Assembly: GCA_022826385.1 (NCBI GenBank)
Contig: JAJDUZ010000071.1
Span: 18,615 to 82,614 of the forward strand
From: Silicimonas sp.
Lineage (GTDB): Bacteria > Pseudomonadota > Alphaproteobacteria > Rhodobacterales > Rhodobacteraceae
DNA: 64,000 nt
Direction of reading: 5' to 3'
Shown here: piece after piece, positions 37,530 through 46,008 of the stretch
Layout of the letters: each line of letters starts with the position of its first letter
Position numbering within the stretch: the first letter of the stretch is position 1
Position numbers and translations under genes: made by a program
The notes under the pieces: model-generated
What the model was told of the DNA's origin: nothing
What the model saw: the letters and a program-made list of their open reading frames with translations, nothing else
Database searches by the model: none

Positions 37530-37544
37530 TTAATAAAGAGTTAA
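37530..37544. promoter_or_regulatory. CtrA-type binding site in the divergent exopolysaccharide/FIST promoter
   Basis: TTAATAAAGAGTTAA is a perfect TTAA-N7-TTAA match to the full CtrA site. It lies 85 bases before the WecG-fusion start and about 130 bases before the FIST start, in an AT-rich island within GC-rich DNA. Confidence 0.55.
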
Positions 37545-37590
37545 TAAATAGTCTTAAGATCAATACCTTAGAGCAGACGGCTAAGCGGAC

Positions 37591-37606
37591 ATATCCTTTC
37601 GTATAG
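37591..37606. promoter_or_regulatory. 16-bp box S1, putative LuxR-regulator operator
   Basis: ATATCCTTTCGTATAG matches 14 of 16 bases of CTATCCTTTCGGATAG, found in the other orientation before the Wzz-like gene. It lies 71 bases before the FIST gene start. Confidence 0.55.
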
Positions 37607-37676
37607 TCGACCTCTCCCTTTGCACCTTTGTGCTGGATCATGGCCTCGGGTACGCGCGAGGGTGAAAGGATTTCAG

Positions 37677-38855
37677 ATGCAGATTGATGTTTTCACCGCC
37701 AACCTAACTTCCGCCGAAAACGCGCAGACGCAGCTTGAGGCATGGATGCAATCCAAAAGCAGCGCGCCCAATTTCGTCGCTCTGCATCAAAGTGTGACCA
37801 CATTGGATTTCGGACTGAACGCCGCGTTGCCGGGGCCGACCATGCTGCACGGCGCGACGTCCTGTCTTGGCGTGATGGGCCGCCAGGGTCCGATGATCGA
37901 AAACGGTGCGGGCGCCTTCGCCATCTGGGACCCCAAAGGCGACTATGGAACCGCCATGGCCGAGATCGAAGACGATCCGCGCAAAGCGGCTGCCGCAGCC
38001 ACAGCCGATGCGCTTCTTGCCGCCGATCGGCCCGGCGAAGCGCCCGACCTGATCTGGATCTCGGCCTCGCCCGGCAGTGAGGAGTTGATCCTTGCCGGTG
38101 TCGAAGACGTTGTCGGGCAAAACGTTCCCATCCTGGGCGGCAGCGCGGCCGACAATTCGGTGTCGGGCGAATGGCGGGTGTTCGACCGAACCCGGACTTT
38201 GGCGAATGGCGTGATCGTGTCCGTGCTCTTCCCCTCGACTCCGCTCAGCTTTGCCTATCACAACGGCTATGCGCCGACCTTGCTGACGGGAACGGTAACA
38301 GCGGCCTCCGGTCGCTTGCTGCAAGAGATTGACGGCAGACCGGCGGCCGATGTCTATCGCGAGTGGATCGGGCCCGGTGCCATACCGGAAGACGTCACCG
38401 AAACAACGCCGATACTCTCGGAAAGCACGCTGACACCGTTGGGGCAGTATCTGGAAAGCGTTGGCGACGTGCCCTACTACCTTTTGGCCCATCCGGCTGG
38501 GCTGACAACTGACGGCGCATTGGAACTGTTTGCCGATGTCTCGGTCGGGGATCAACTGACCCTGATGACCGGCTCGCCTGACCAGTTGACGCAGCGCGCC
38601 GGCAAGGTTGCCGCGCTGGCGGCACAGTCGGCCAATATGACGCCCGACAAGATCGCAGGCGCCCTGATGGTGTATTGCGGCGGTTGTATGTTGGCCGTTC
38701 AGGATCGCTTGAGTGACGTCACCGACGGTGTCGCCGACGCCTTGCCGGGAGTGCCCTATCTGGGCATCTACACTTTCGGAGAGCAGGGCGTTGTTCTTGA
38801 TGGCCGCAATCGTCATGGCAACTTGATGATCTCGGCAGTAGTCTTTGGCGCCTGA
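37677..38855 (+). CDS. Stand-alone FIST-domain sensor protein (NosP-like)
   Basis: A 392-residue cytosolic protein consisting only of the FIST N (about 25-215) and FIST C (about 225-375) domains. Visible are the HGATSCLGVMG segment, LGGSAADN and the C-terminal CGGCMLAVQDRL, VPYLGIYTFGEQG blocks. In Pseudomonas, Vibrio and others, FIST proteins called NosP bind haem and nitric oxide and control the kinase encoded next to them. The same gene order (FIST, then hybrid kinase) is seen here, so a NosP role is a reasonable inference, but haem ligation cannot be read from sequence. The start follows GAAAGGA. The kinase begins 17 bases after its stop. Confidence 0.88.
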   Translation: MQIDVFTANLTSAENAQTQLEAWMQSKSSAPNFVALHQSVTTLDFGLNAALPGPTMLHGATSCLGVMGRQGPMIENGAGAFAIWDPKGDYGTAMAEIEDDPRKAAAAATADALLAADRPGEAPDLIWISASPGSEELILAGVEDVVGQNVPILGGSAADNSVSGEWRVFDRTRTLANGVIVSVLFPSTPLSFAYHNGYAPTLLTGTVTAASGRLLQEIDGRPAADVYREWIGPGAIPEDVTETTPILSESTLTPLGQYLESVGDVPYYLLAHPAGLTTDGALELFADVSVGDQLTLMTGSPDQLTQRAGKVAALAAQSANMTPDKIAGALMVYCGGCMLAVQDRLSDVTDGVADALPGVPYLGIYTFGEQGVVLDGRNRHGNLMISAVVFGA

Positions 38856-38872
38856 GGGCGTGGAGACAGGCC

Positions 38873-41641
38873 ATGAACGATGATGAGCGGCTGAGAGAAG
38901 CTCTTCTGGAGCTCGAGCTATTGCGGGGACGCGAGGCGGAGCGCCTGCGCGAGACCAGTGCCTTGCTCGCCGCGCTTGAGGCCCTGACCGGCTCTGCCGA
39001 CATCAATGACGGCATGGCCTCGCTTCTGGAACATGCGAAGGACGCGCTCGGATGCGACCGGGTCGCCTTCTTCGAGAACAACGACGGCGTATTGGTCGAC
39101 AGCTCGCCGGGCGCCGCCGCTCAGGACCGCCCCCGCTGGAAGGCTCCGGGGTTAGTGACCCGACCGCGCCGCATCATCGATGTCGCGGCGGTTGCGGGCT
39201 TGTGGGAGACGCCGCCAGACCAGTTCGCCTCGATGCGATCCCTGTTGACAGTCCCGTTTGGCGAAGACCCGCAACGCGTTGTTCTGACAGCCTTTTCCAA
39301 AGAACGGGGTTTCTTCTCTGCAGCAGATGCCGACTTGCTGGCCCGCATGGCGACCGTTGCCAGCCAAGCCATCCTTCGACGCAGCCTTGAAAGCCGGAAT
39401 GCCTTTCTGGCCGCGGTGATCGATAAATCTCCGGTATCGGTTGCCATTGCCGACGTGGGCGAGGAGTTGCCGCTGGTCTATGTGAACGACGCGTTTCTGG
39501 AGCTGACCGGATATGACCGCTCCGAGATCCTTGGACAGAATTGTCGGCTTCTGTCGGCAGAAGATCCGAACAGCGATGTCCGCCGCGAGATACGGAAAAC
39601 GGTACAACAGCGCACGTCCGGCACCTTCACCCTGCGCAATCGCAAGAAATCTGGCGAGATATTCTGGAACGAGCTTCGCCTGTTCCCGGTGCATGACGCG
39701 CATGGAGACATTAGCCACATCGTTGCGACACAAACGGATGCAACGCAACGGATGCAGGCCGAGATGGACCGGGACGCGGCCCGGCGGCGGCTGGAAGGTG
39801 CGTTGACGGCGACGACCGAGGCGTTCCTTGTGCTGGGCAAAGACGGCAATGTCCGGTTCACGAATGCCTCGTTCGATGCCTTGCTGGCCCCCATGGCCGT
39901 CGCGCGAGACGAAATCCTGCCGGACGCCGCGGTGGCCCTTCTGCTGGGCAACCGCTATCGCGGTCGAACGGCAAACCCGATCGACGCCTTTTCCAACGAT
40001 CTCAACCACGAGATCGCGACATCGGATGGCCGCCAGTTTATCGTCCGGGCGCGCTCGATCCCCGACGGCGGCGCCGTGATCGCAGCGTCGGACATTACCC
40101 AGATCAAGGTCAACGAACGCGCACTGCGCCAGCGCCTTGCCGTTATCGAGCGCAGCCAGGACGGAGTTGCGATCGGCGACAGGGACGGACGCCTGATCGA
40201 CGTGAACCCCAGCTTGCTGGCGCTTTGGGGCTGTGACAGCGAAGAAGACGTCATGGGGCGCAAGTGGACGCGGTTCTATGACCCGTCGTCAGCGGAAGCC
40301 TTCACCACCAGCGAAGCGTGGTTCCAGCGCACCGGCGTTTGGCGCGGCGAAGCCGAGATCACGCGGGACGGCACGGTCTTTGTTCATGACGTTTCGTTGA
40401 GTTTGATCCCTGAGGTTGGCAGCGTTTTGATCGTCCGCGACATCACCGAACGACGCCGAAACACCGAGGAACGCGCCGAGCTTCGCCGGCGCCTTGACCG
40501 GGCGCAGATGCAGGAACGGTTGCATCAGGTGTCGGCGGGTTTGGCCCATGATTTCAACAATTTGCTATCCGCCATTCTTGGATCGGCGGCCTTGATCGAA
40601 GGGGCGGAAGGCTTGCCCGGCGACGCACGCGATGCCGTGAAACGCATCCAGCTGGCCGCCAACCGCGCGGCAGAACTGACGGACGGATTCCTTGATCTTG
40701 GCGACCGAGAGAAGACGGCGGAACCTGTCGAACTGGGCGCGATACTGCGCAACACCGTCGACCTTGCACGCGGCGGGGCGCCTCGGGGCGTTCGGCTTTC
40801 AGCGTCGCTTCAGGACACGCCCCTGATGGTCGAGGCCAGCCAGACCGACATCCTGCAGGTCGTCATGAATCTTGTGGTCAACGGGATCGATGCGCACGAA
40901 GGCGCACCCGGCGAAGTCCGGGTCTCTGTGCGGCGCGGCGCGCCTGACGCCGATGCGCATATCGTCGTCGGAACACCAGAGCCCGGTTGCACCTATGCCG
41001 CCATCATGGTCGAGGATGCCGGCAAGGGCATGGCGCCCGAGACACTGGCAAAGGTGCTAGAGCCTTACTTCACCACCAAAGGCAATTCCGGAACCGGGCT
41101 TGGGCTGGCCATTGTCGGTTCCATCATCGCCGATAACGATGCAGTTCTGCAGGTCGACACGGAACTCGGACGAGGCACGGTCTTTACGGTTTGGTGGCCT
41201 GTTGCGTCAGCCGACGAACACGTCTCGCAGCGACCCGTCTCACGTGGTCTGCCCCGCACACATCTGCCCATTCTCGTCTTGGACGACGTCCCGGATGTCG
41301 CCGCTGCGATTGCGTCCGAATTGACAACAGCAGGCTACGAAGTGGCCGAAACCAACGACCCGGAAGTGGCGCTTGAGACCATTGCCGAAGACCCGGATGG
41401 ATGGGCCTGCCTTGTCACGGACTACGACATGCCGGGCATGACGGGCGGTGACCTGATCGGCCAGCTTGAACTTGCCGCGCCCGATTTGCCGGTGATCGTC
41501 GTCAGTGCATTGGCGCGACGCTTGACCGACAAAAGACTGGCAACCGCAACAGCGGTTTTGCAGAAGCCGGTAAACAGGGATAAGCTTCTGGCAGCCGTGC
41601 GCAGTGCAACGACCGCGGCGCAGCCGAGCGGAGGCGAGTAA
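38873..41641 (+). CDS. Hybrid histidine kinase with GAF, LOV-like and PAS domains
   Basis: A 922-residue soluble kinase with no membrane segment: N-terminal coiled coil (1-40), GAF-like domain (about 45-175), LOV-like PAS (about 178-295), two further PAS modules (to about 535), HisKA with His559 in GLAHDFNNLLS, ATPase domain (GKGMAPETL, GTGLGLAIVGS) and a C-terminal receiver with Asp850 in VTDYDMPGM. The LOV-like unit has GQNCRLL (Cys224, the position of the photoactive cysteine), VYVNDAFLELTGY, LRNRKKSGEIFWNEL and the late glutamine in VATQTD, all flavin-contact positions of LOV domains. It is co-transcribed with the FIST and LuxR-type genes and is probably controlled by the FIST protein, as NahK is by NosP. 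Confidence 0.9.
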   Translation: MNDDERLREALLELELLRGREAERLRETSALLAALEALTGSADINDGMASLLEHAKDALGCDRVAFFENNDGVLVDSSPGAAAQDRPRWKAPGLVTRPRRIIDVAAVAGLWETPPDQFASMRSLLTVPFGEDPQRVVLTAFSKERGFFSAADADLLARMATVASQAILRRSLESRNAFLAAVIDKSPVSVAIADVGEELPLVYVNDAFLELTGYDRSEILGQNCRLLSAEDPNSDVRREIRKTVQQRTSGTFTLRNRKKSGEIFWNELRLFPVHDAHGDISHIVATQTDATQRMQAEMDRDAARRRLEGALTATTEAFLVLGKDGNVRFTNASFDALLAPMAVARDEILPDAAVALLLGNRYRGRTANPIDAFSNDLNHEIATSDGRQFIVRARSIPDGGAVIAASDITQIKVNERALRQRLAVIERSQDGVAIGDRDGRLIDVNPSLLALWGCDSEEDVMGRKWTRFYDPSSAEAFTTSEAWFQRTGVWRGEAEITRDGTVFVHDVSLSLIPEVGSVLIVRDITERRRNTEERAELRRRLDRAQMQERLHQVSAGLAHDFNNLLSAILGSAALIEGAEGLPGDARDAVKRIQLAANRAAELTDGFLDLGDREKTAEPVELGAILRNTVDLARGGAPRGVRLSASLQDTPLMVEASQTDILQVVMNLVVNGIDAHEGAPGEVRVSVRRGAPDADAHIVVGTPEPGCTYAAIMVEDAGKGMAPETLAKVLEPYFTTKGNSGTGLGLAIVGSIIADNDAVLQVDTELGRGTVFTVWWPVASADEHVSQRPVSRGLPRTHLPILVLDDVPDVAAAIASELTTAGYEVAETNDPEVALETIAEDPDGWACLVTDYDMPGMTGGDLIGQLELAAPDLPVIVVSALARRLTDKRLATATAVLQKPVNRDKLLAAVRSATTAAQPSGGE

Positions 41642-41642
41642 G

Positions 41643-42248
41643 GTGAGAATACTACTGGCAGATGACCACGAGCTTGTTCGAGACACGATTGTCGCGTTCC
41701 TGACCCAACAACCCGACCTTGAAGTCGTGGCAGTCAACGATCTTTTCGAGGCAATGGACCGGGTCGACGAAGGGTTCGATCTGGTTCTTCTGGACTATTC
41801 GATGCCCGGCATGGACGGGCTCAATGGCTTGGAAAAGATGAAAGAGGCGACCCCGGCACATGTCGCGATCCTTTCCGGGTCGGCCGATCGCAACGTGGCG
41901 CAGCAGGCGCTTGATCAGGGCGCAATCGGTTTCGTCCCAAAGACAATGGGGGCCAAGTCATTGGTCAACGCGATCCGGTTCATGGCCGAAGGCGAGGTCT
42001 ATGCCCCCGTCAAGTTCATGACAGAGGCAGACGAGGAAGAGCCTCACGAACTGACCAAGGTTCTGACCGAGCGTGAGTTGCAGGTTGTCGACGGCTTGTG
42101 TCGCGGCCTGTCCAACAAGGAAATTGCGCGTGAAATCGATCTGCAGGAAGTGACCGTCAAACTTCATGTCAAAACCGCCTGCAGAAAACTTGGCGCAAAG
42201 AACAGAACGCAAGCCGCGCTGGCCGCCAAGGAAGCCGGTCTTTTCTGA
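41643..42248 (+). CDS. LuxR/NarL-type response regulator
   Basis: A 201-residue response regulator with a receiver domain (phosphoacceptor Asp51 in VLLDYSMPGMDG, acidic pair ADDH at the start) and a C-terminal LuxR helix-turn-helix (LTERELQVVDGLCRGLSNKE, then VKLHVKTACRKLGAKNR). I chose the GTG two bases after the kinase stop, because GGAGG lies just upstream and the receiver fold begins at VRILLADDH; an ATG 39 bases earlier would overlap the kinase. It is likely the output of the FIST-kinase pair. A palindromic 16-bp box immediately follows its stop and recurs before other exopolysaccharide genes. Confidence 0.92.
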   Translation: MRILLADDHELVRDTIVAFLTQQPDLEVVAVNDLFEAMDRVDEGFDLVLLDYSMPGMDGLNGLEKMKEATPAHVAILSGSADRNVAQQALDQGAIGFVPKTMGAKSLVNAIRFMAEGEVYAPVKFMTEADEEEPHELTKVLTERELQVVDGLCRGLSNKEIAREIDLQEVTVKLHVKTACRKLGAKNRTQAALAAKEAGLF

Positions 42249-42249
42249 G

Positions 42250-42285
42250 CTATCCGAAAGGATAGAAACCCATCCGCAAGGATGC
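42250..42285. promoter_or_regulatory. 16-bp boxes S2 and S2b upstream of the Wzz-like gene
   Basis: CTATCCGAAAGGATAG (42250-42265) is a perfect 6-base dyad around GAAA; CCATCCGCAAGGATGC (42270-42285) is a degenerate second copy, centre to centre 20 bp. If transcribed, both could also fold as hairpins with GNRA loops (GAAA, GCAA). Confidence 0.55.
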
Positions 42286-42317
42286 GCCACCTGTACCGCC
42301 GCGACGCGGAAAAACGG

Positions 42318-42332
42318 TTAACTGTCAGTTAA
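42318..42332. promoter_or_regulatory. CtrA-type binding site upstream of the Wzz-like gene
   Basis: TTAACTGTCAGTTAA is a perfect TTAA-N7-TTAA site 26 bases before the Wzz-like ATG, followed by TTAAGGAG. It overlaps the place where the core promoter or leader should lie. Confidence 0.55.
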
Positions 42333-42357
42333 TTAAGGAGCCGAAGGAGAAGCTCCA

Positions 42358-43776
42358 ATGCTGACCAAGTTCCGATTGTTCCGAAGCCGCCCAAGCGTTG
42401 CACGGGTCGTCACCGGTGGACGTCTCAATGATGCAGGCCGCCTGCCACGCTATGCCTTGATCTTCGGGCTCTTGGCGGCAGCGCTTTGGGCGCCTATCAT
42501 CACGTATCTGCGCCTGACCCCGGAAACGTTCGTGTCAGACGTATCGCTCATCCTGCCGGGCTCGGGGGCGCAGGCCTCGGTCAGCCTCGCCGACCTTGGA
42601 CAAGCGTCGTCCTCCGCCTCCTCGGCCTTCTCATCGTCCCGTGTCAGCCCGACGCAAACCTACAAGCGGCTTCTGGCCGCAAACCGCACCCTGCAACGCG
42701 CGGCCGACGGGCTGGAGCTGGAACGCGATGAGTTGGGTGCACCCCGGATCAAGCTGGTCGACGAGACCTCGCTTATTCACTTCTCGATGTCAGGGCCGTC
42801 GCCCGAAGCCGCGCAACGCCGTGCCGACGCCGTTCTGAAGGTGTTCCTCGACGAGCTGGACGCCCTGCGCGCCGACGAACTGAAGCACCGCCAGCGGGCT
42901 GCGCGTTTTGCAATCGTCGACTATGAACGCGCGGTCGAGAACCTGCGCGAAAAGATCGCCGAAGTGCAGCAATCCAGTGGCTTGGTGTCGTTCGATCACT
43001 TCAAGGACATCGTTGCAGAACGCGATGATTTGGCCGGCCGCGTGGAAGAAGCGCGCACAGCGAAAGGGGTTGCGGATGCTTCACTGAAGTCGCTCGCAAG
43101 CCAGTTGGACACAACGCCTGAAATCGCAGCGCTGAACCTGCGCCTGCTGGCCGACCCGGAAATTCAGGACCTTGCCAAGACGCTGGCCTCGCAACACTCG
43201 ACACTAGCCGAAGCCGAAGGGCGGTTCGGAGCGCGTCACCCTGCGGTGACAAGCGCGTGGCACGCCGTCTCGGGCACCGAGGCCCGTCTTGCGCAGCGCG
43301 GACGCGTGATCGGGGGAGAGCAGGTCATGCTCGCATCCACCCAGTTCGACTTCGCCCCAGATACGGCCCGCACGTCGTTGATGGCGGAACTGGTTGCGAT
43401 GTCGGCCGAATGTGAAAGCAAGGCAGCGGCGTTGGCGTCGGTCGAAGCGCAACTGGAAGAAATAGACACCCGTATTGCCAGTCTTGCGTCGCAGGCCGCG
43501 CGTCTCGACGATTTGTCCCGCGACTATCAGGTTGCAGAGGCCGTGTTCGCCTCGGCCCTTGCGCGGACTGACACCTCGAAAGCCGAAGTCTATGCCTCGT
43601 ACCCGCTGGTACAGGTTCTGGCGGACGCGTCTCTTCCTGACACGGCAAGCTCACCCCGGCCCAAGATCGCTCTGGCGGCAGGCGTCGCGGCGACGCTGAT
43701 GCTGCTGATGGCGCTGGCAGTCGCTTGGCTGCGCCAGCCCCTGGTCAACAAGCTTCTGAACTCGGGCGCCGCGTGA
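42358..43776 (+). CDS. Wzz/GumC-type polysaccharide co-polymerase
   Basis: A 472-residue inner-membrane protein with one N-terminal (about 30-50) and one C-terminal (about 440-462) transmembrane helix around a long periplasmic coiled-coil region. It has the Wzz-like LTPETFVSDVSLILPGSG start and a conserved proline-rich motif before TM2. It controls chain length and links the polymerase to the export channel. There is no C-terminal tyrosine-kinase domain, so any BY-kinase must be elsewhere. Its last codon overlaps the next gene (GTGA), and two box copies plus a CtrA-type site lie upstream. Confidence 0.86.
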   Translation: MLTKFRLFRSRPSVARVVTGGRLNDAGRLPRYALIFGLLAAALWAPIITYLRLTPETFVSDVSLILPGSGAQASVSLADLGQASSSASSAFSSSRVSPTQTYKRLLAANRTLQRAADGLELERDELGAPRIKLVDETSLIHFSMSGPSPEAAQRRADAVLKVFLDELDALRADELKHRQRAARFAIVDYERAVENLREKIAEVQQSSGLVSFDHFKDIVAERDDLAGRVEEARTAKGVADASLKSLASQLDTTPEIAALNLRLLADPEIQDLAKTLASQHSTLAEAEGRFGARHPAVTSAWHAVSGTEARLAQRGRVIGGEQVMLASTQFDFAPDTARTSLMAELVAMSAECESKAAALASVEAQLEEIDTRIASLASQAARLDDLSRDYQVAEAVFASALARTDTSKAEVYASYPLVQVLADASLPDTASSPRPKIALAAGVAATLMLLMALAVAWLRQPLVNKLLNSGAA

Positions 43777-45023
43777 CGCTGCCCGAGCAAATCGTCAGCC
43801 GAACGCTGGTCTGGACTTGGGGCTTTTATGTTCTGGGTGCGCTCTATGTCGTCGGCCCTGTTCTTGCATTCGTGCTGGCGGGCTTTGCGGCGCTGGCCTT
43901 GTATCTTGGCCCGGCCATGCGCTCGGACCTGCAGCCAACCGGTTCGATCCCGTGGCTGGTGTGGCTTTGGGGGGTCGGCATGCTTGTTATGCTGGTCGCT
44001 CTTTGGGTTGGACATATCGACTGGGGTTTGGGCCTGACCAAGACAATCAAGTCGTCCATCGGGTGGGCCAAGGGATGGGCGCTGCTCGCCCTATTCCCGC
44101 TGGCAGGCGCGGTTCTGCAGATCCGCCGGGACGTTGTTGTGCGCGCGCATTCGCGTCTGGCGCTTGCCACGCTCTGCATACTGCCAATCCTGATCGTGGC
44201 CCCCCATATCGGGTTGCCCGGGCGCCTCTACACCTCGCCGCTGAAAGCCATAGGGGGAGTCGGTCCGGACTTCTTCACCGTCTTCCTCTATAAGGTTGAG
44301 TCTGCGAGTGGGGCGGCCCGCTGGCAGTTCTATGCCCCTTGGTCGCCCTTTGCCGGATTGCTTGGGGTCATCATGGTTCTCTTCGCACTCGAAGAGAAAA
44401 AACACTTCTGGTTGATCGTCGGGTGCCTCGCCGGGGTTGCGATGATCCTGATGTCGAAGTCCAGAATGAGCCTTGTGGCCCTCGTTGTCGCCAGTGTTGG
44501 GCCGCGCATGATGCCCTTGATGCTCCGCGTCTGGGCATGGGGCGCGGCAGCTGCGTTGACGGCTTCGTTGGCTGCTTTGTGGGGAACCTTGGTGTTGGCT
44601 GTCGAGGACTCGATCCAAAGCTTCAGGTCGGCGCGCGCGGACAGCACAAGGGTTCGGGAAACGCTTCAACGCATTGCACGCGAACGGTGGGCAAACGAGT
44701 CGGTCTGGTTTGGCCATGGACAGATTGAGCCCGGCCCTCATCTTGTCGAATACATGCCGATCGGATCGCATCACACTTGGTGGTCTTTGCTGTTCATTAA
44801 AGGCTTGGTCGGGTTTCTGGCGTTTGCGGTCCCCTTCGTTGCGCATTTCCTATACGTGGCGCGCGACGCGGTCTTTCATCCGCAGGGGCGCTTGCCATTC
44901 GGTATTCTGCTCGTCTTCCTGATCCTCAGCATGGGCGAGAATATTGAGATCGAGACCTACCTTTTGTGGCCCGCACTCCTCATGCTGGGTATACACCTGA
45001 GAGAAGTCGCCGACCGCGCTTAA
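43773..45023 (+). CDS. Wzy/O-antigen-ligase-like polysaccharide polymerase
   Basis: A 416-residue polytopic membrane protein with about 10-11 hydrophobic helices and a large periplasmic loop before the final helices, as in the O-antigen ligase/Wzy superfamily. The loop contains ESVWFGHGQIEPGPHLVEYMPIGSHHTWW, with the conserved histidines of these enzymes. I chose the GTG that overlaps the stop of the Wzz-like gene, which implies coupling; an upstream ATG would overlap by 50 bases. It most likely polymerises the repeat units made by the neighbouring glycosyltransferases. Confidence 0.85.
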   Translation: MTLPEQIVSRTLVWTWGFYVLGALYVVGPVLAFVLAGFAALALYLGPAMRSDLQPTGSIPWLVWLWGVGMLVMLVALWVGHIDWGLGLTKTIKSSIGWAKGWALLALFPLAGAVLQIRRDVVVRAHSRLALATLCILPILIVAPHIGLPGRLYTSPLKAIGGVGPDFFTVFLYKVESASGAARWQFYAPWSPFAGLLGVIMVLFALEEKKHFWLIVGCLAGVAMILMSKSRMSLVALVVASVGPRMMPLMLRVWAWGAAAALTASLAALWGTLVLAVEDSIQSFRSARADSTRVRETLQRIARERWANESVWFGHGQIEPGPHLVEYMPIGSHHTWWSLLFIKGLVGFLAFAVPFVAHFLYVARDAVFHPQGRLPFGILLVFLILSMGENIEIETYLLWPALLMLGIHLREVADRA

Positions 45024-45024
45024 C

Positions 45025-46008
45025 TCAGGCCGCAAGACCGGCGATCAACGCCCCCCACCCTCGCGCGCAATGGGCTTCGGCCCGCATCGCGATTTGCCGC
45101 GCTTTCACCTGGTGATGTGGATTCGACCGGCCCGGCAATGACCGCAGCGCCTCGGCCCAATCCCGAACCGTCAGTCGTTGAACCGGAATGGCGCCGTTCA
45201 GGCTGTGATCGAGAAGACCGTCGACACGCGACACCAACAGCGGACGCCCTGCCGCCATCGCTTCAAGCGCCACCAGCCCATAAGGCTCACGACGGGACGG
45301 CATCGCCACCGCGTCGACACGGGCCATGGCACCTGCGGGGTCATCCGTGAACCCGTGGAACACGATGCGCGGATCTCCCTGTGCCAGATTTTCCAGTTCC
45401 GCGCGCATCGGACCATCGCCAAAGATGTCCAGTGTTACGCCCTCGAGATCGGCTTCCAGAAAGGCCGGGATCAGCACGTCGAACCCCTTTTGCGTATCGA
45501 ACCGACCAAATGCACCGATGGAACGCACCGCCTCGCCCACGGGCGACAGGGCGAAGAAGTCTTTCAGGTCGACACAAGGCGGCAGAAGCTCGATTTTCTC
45601 GGCCGGAACGCTCACATCTCGGGCAAGCCAGTCTTTCTGAGCGCTGCAAATGGCGATCACGCGATCAAAGAGAGACATCGAAATGCTCAGCATGGTCCGG
45701 AACCGGTTGAGGGCGCGGACATGGTGTTGCTCGAAGGCCGGCGAATAACTGTGTTCCATATGCACGAGCGGCACCGAGGGGTGGCGCGCCCTGAGCGCGA
45801 CGAAAAACGGCAGGTTCTTCCACGACAGCACGACATGCGACACGATGATGTCCGCCTCGAGTTTCGGCGGGCGGGTCAACCCGGCGCGAACGGGCACAAC
45901 CTTGTGCGCAGCCAGTTCGGCCAGCATGTCCGAGGACCGCATATAGTCCAGAAAGCGGGTCACGCCGCCGGGGCTGGAATCGTCGATCAGATGGCAGATG
46001 CGTGTCAT
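45025..46008 (-). CDS. Glycosyltransferase family 4 (GT-B fold)
   Basis: A 327-residue GT4-type enzyme. The N-terminus MTRICHLIDDSSPGGVTRFL is the usual acceptor-domain beginning; the donor-binding half has GAFGRFDTQKGFDVLIPAF, LDIFGDGPM and PSRREPYGLVALEAMAAGRPLL with the EX7E motif. It would add a sugar to the lipid-linked exopolysaccharide unit in the cytoplasm. The start overlaps the stop of the next upstream gene by 4 bases, and it is the last gene of the four-gene minus-strand run. Donor and acceptor are unknown. Confidence 0.92.
   Translation of the reverse strand: MTRICHLIDDSSPGGVTRFLDYMRSSDMLAELAAHKVVPVRAGLTRPPKLEADIIVSHVVLSWKNLPFFVALRARHPSVPLVHMEHSYSPAFEQHHVRALNRFRTMLSISMSLFDRVIAICSAQKDWLARDVSVPAEKIELLPPCVDLKDFFALSPVGEAVRSIGAFGRFDTQKGFDVLIPAFLEADLEGVTLDIFGDGPMRAELENLAQGDPRIVFHGFTDDPAGAMARVDAVAMPSRREPYGLVALEAMAAGRPLLVSRVDGLLDHSLNGAIPVQRLTVRDWAEALRSLPGRSNPHHQVKARQIAMRAEAHCARGWGALIAGLAA

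Noticed and set aside
37405..37641. 78-codon minus-strand frame across the WecG-fusion promoter
   Set aside because: It overlaps the start of the fusion gene and covers the CtrA-type site and box S1; no coding character.
41604..41642. Upstream ATG for the LuxR-type regulator
   Set aside because: It would overlap the kinase by 38 bases; the GTG after GGAGG matches the start of the receiver fold better.
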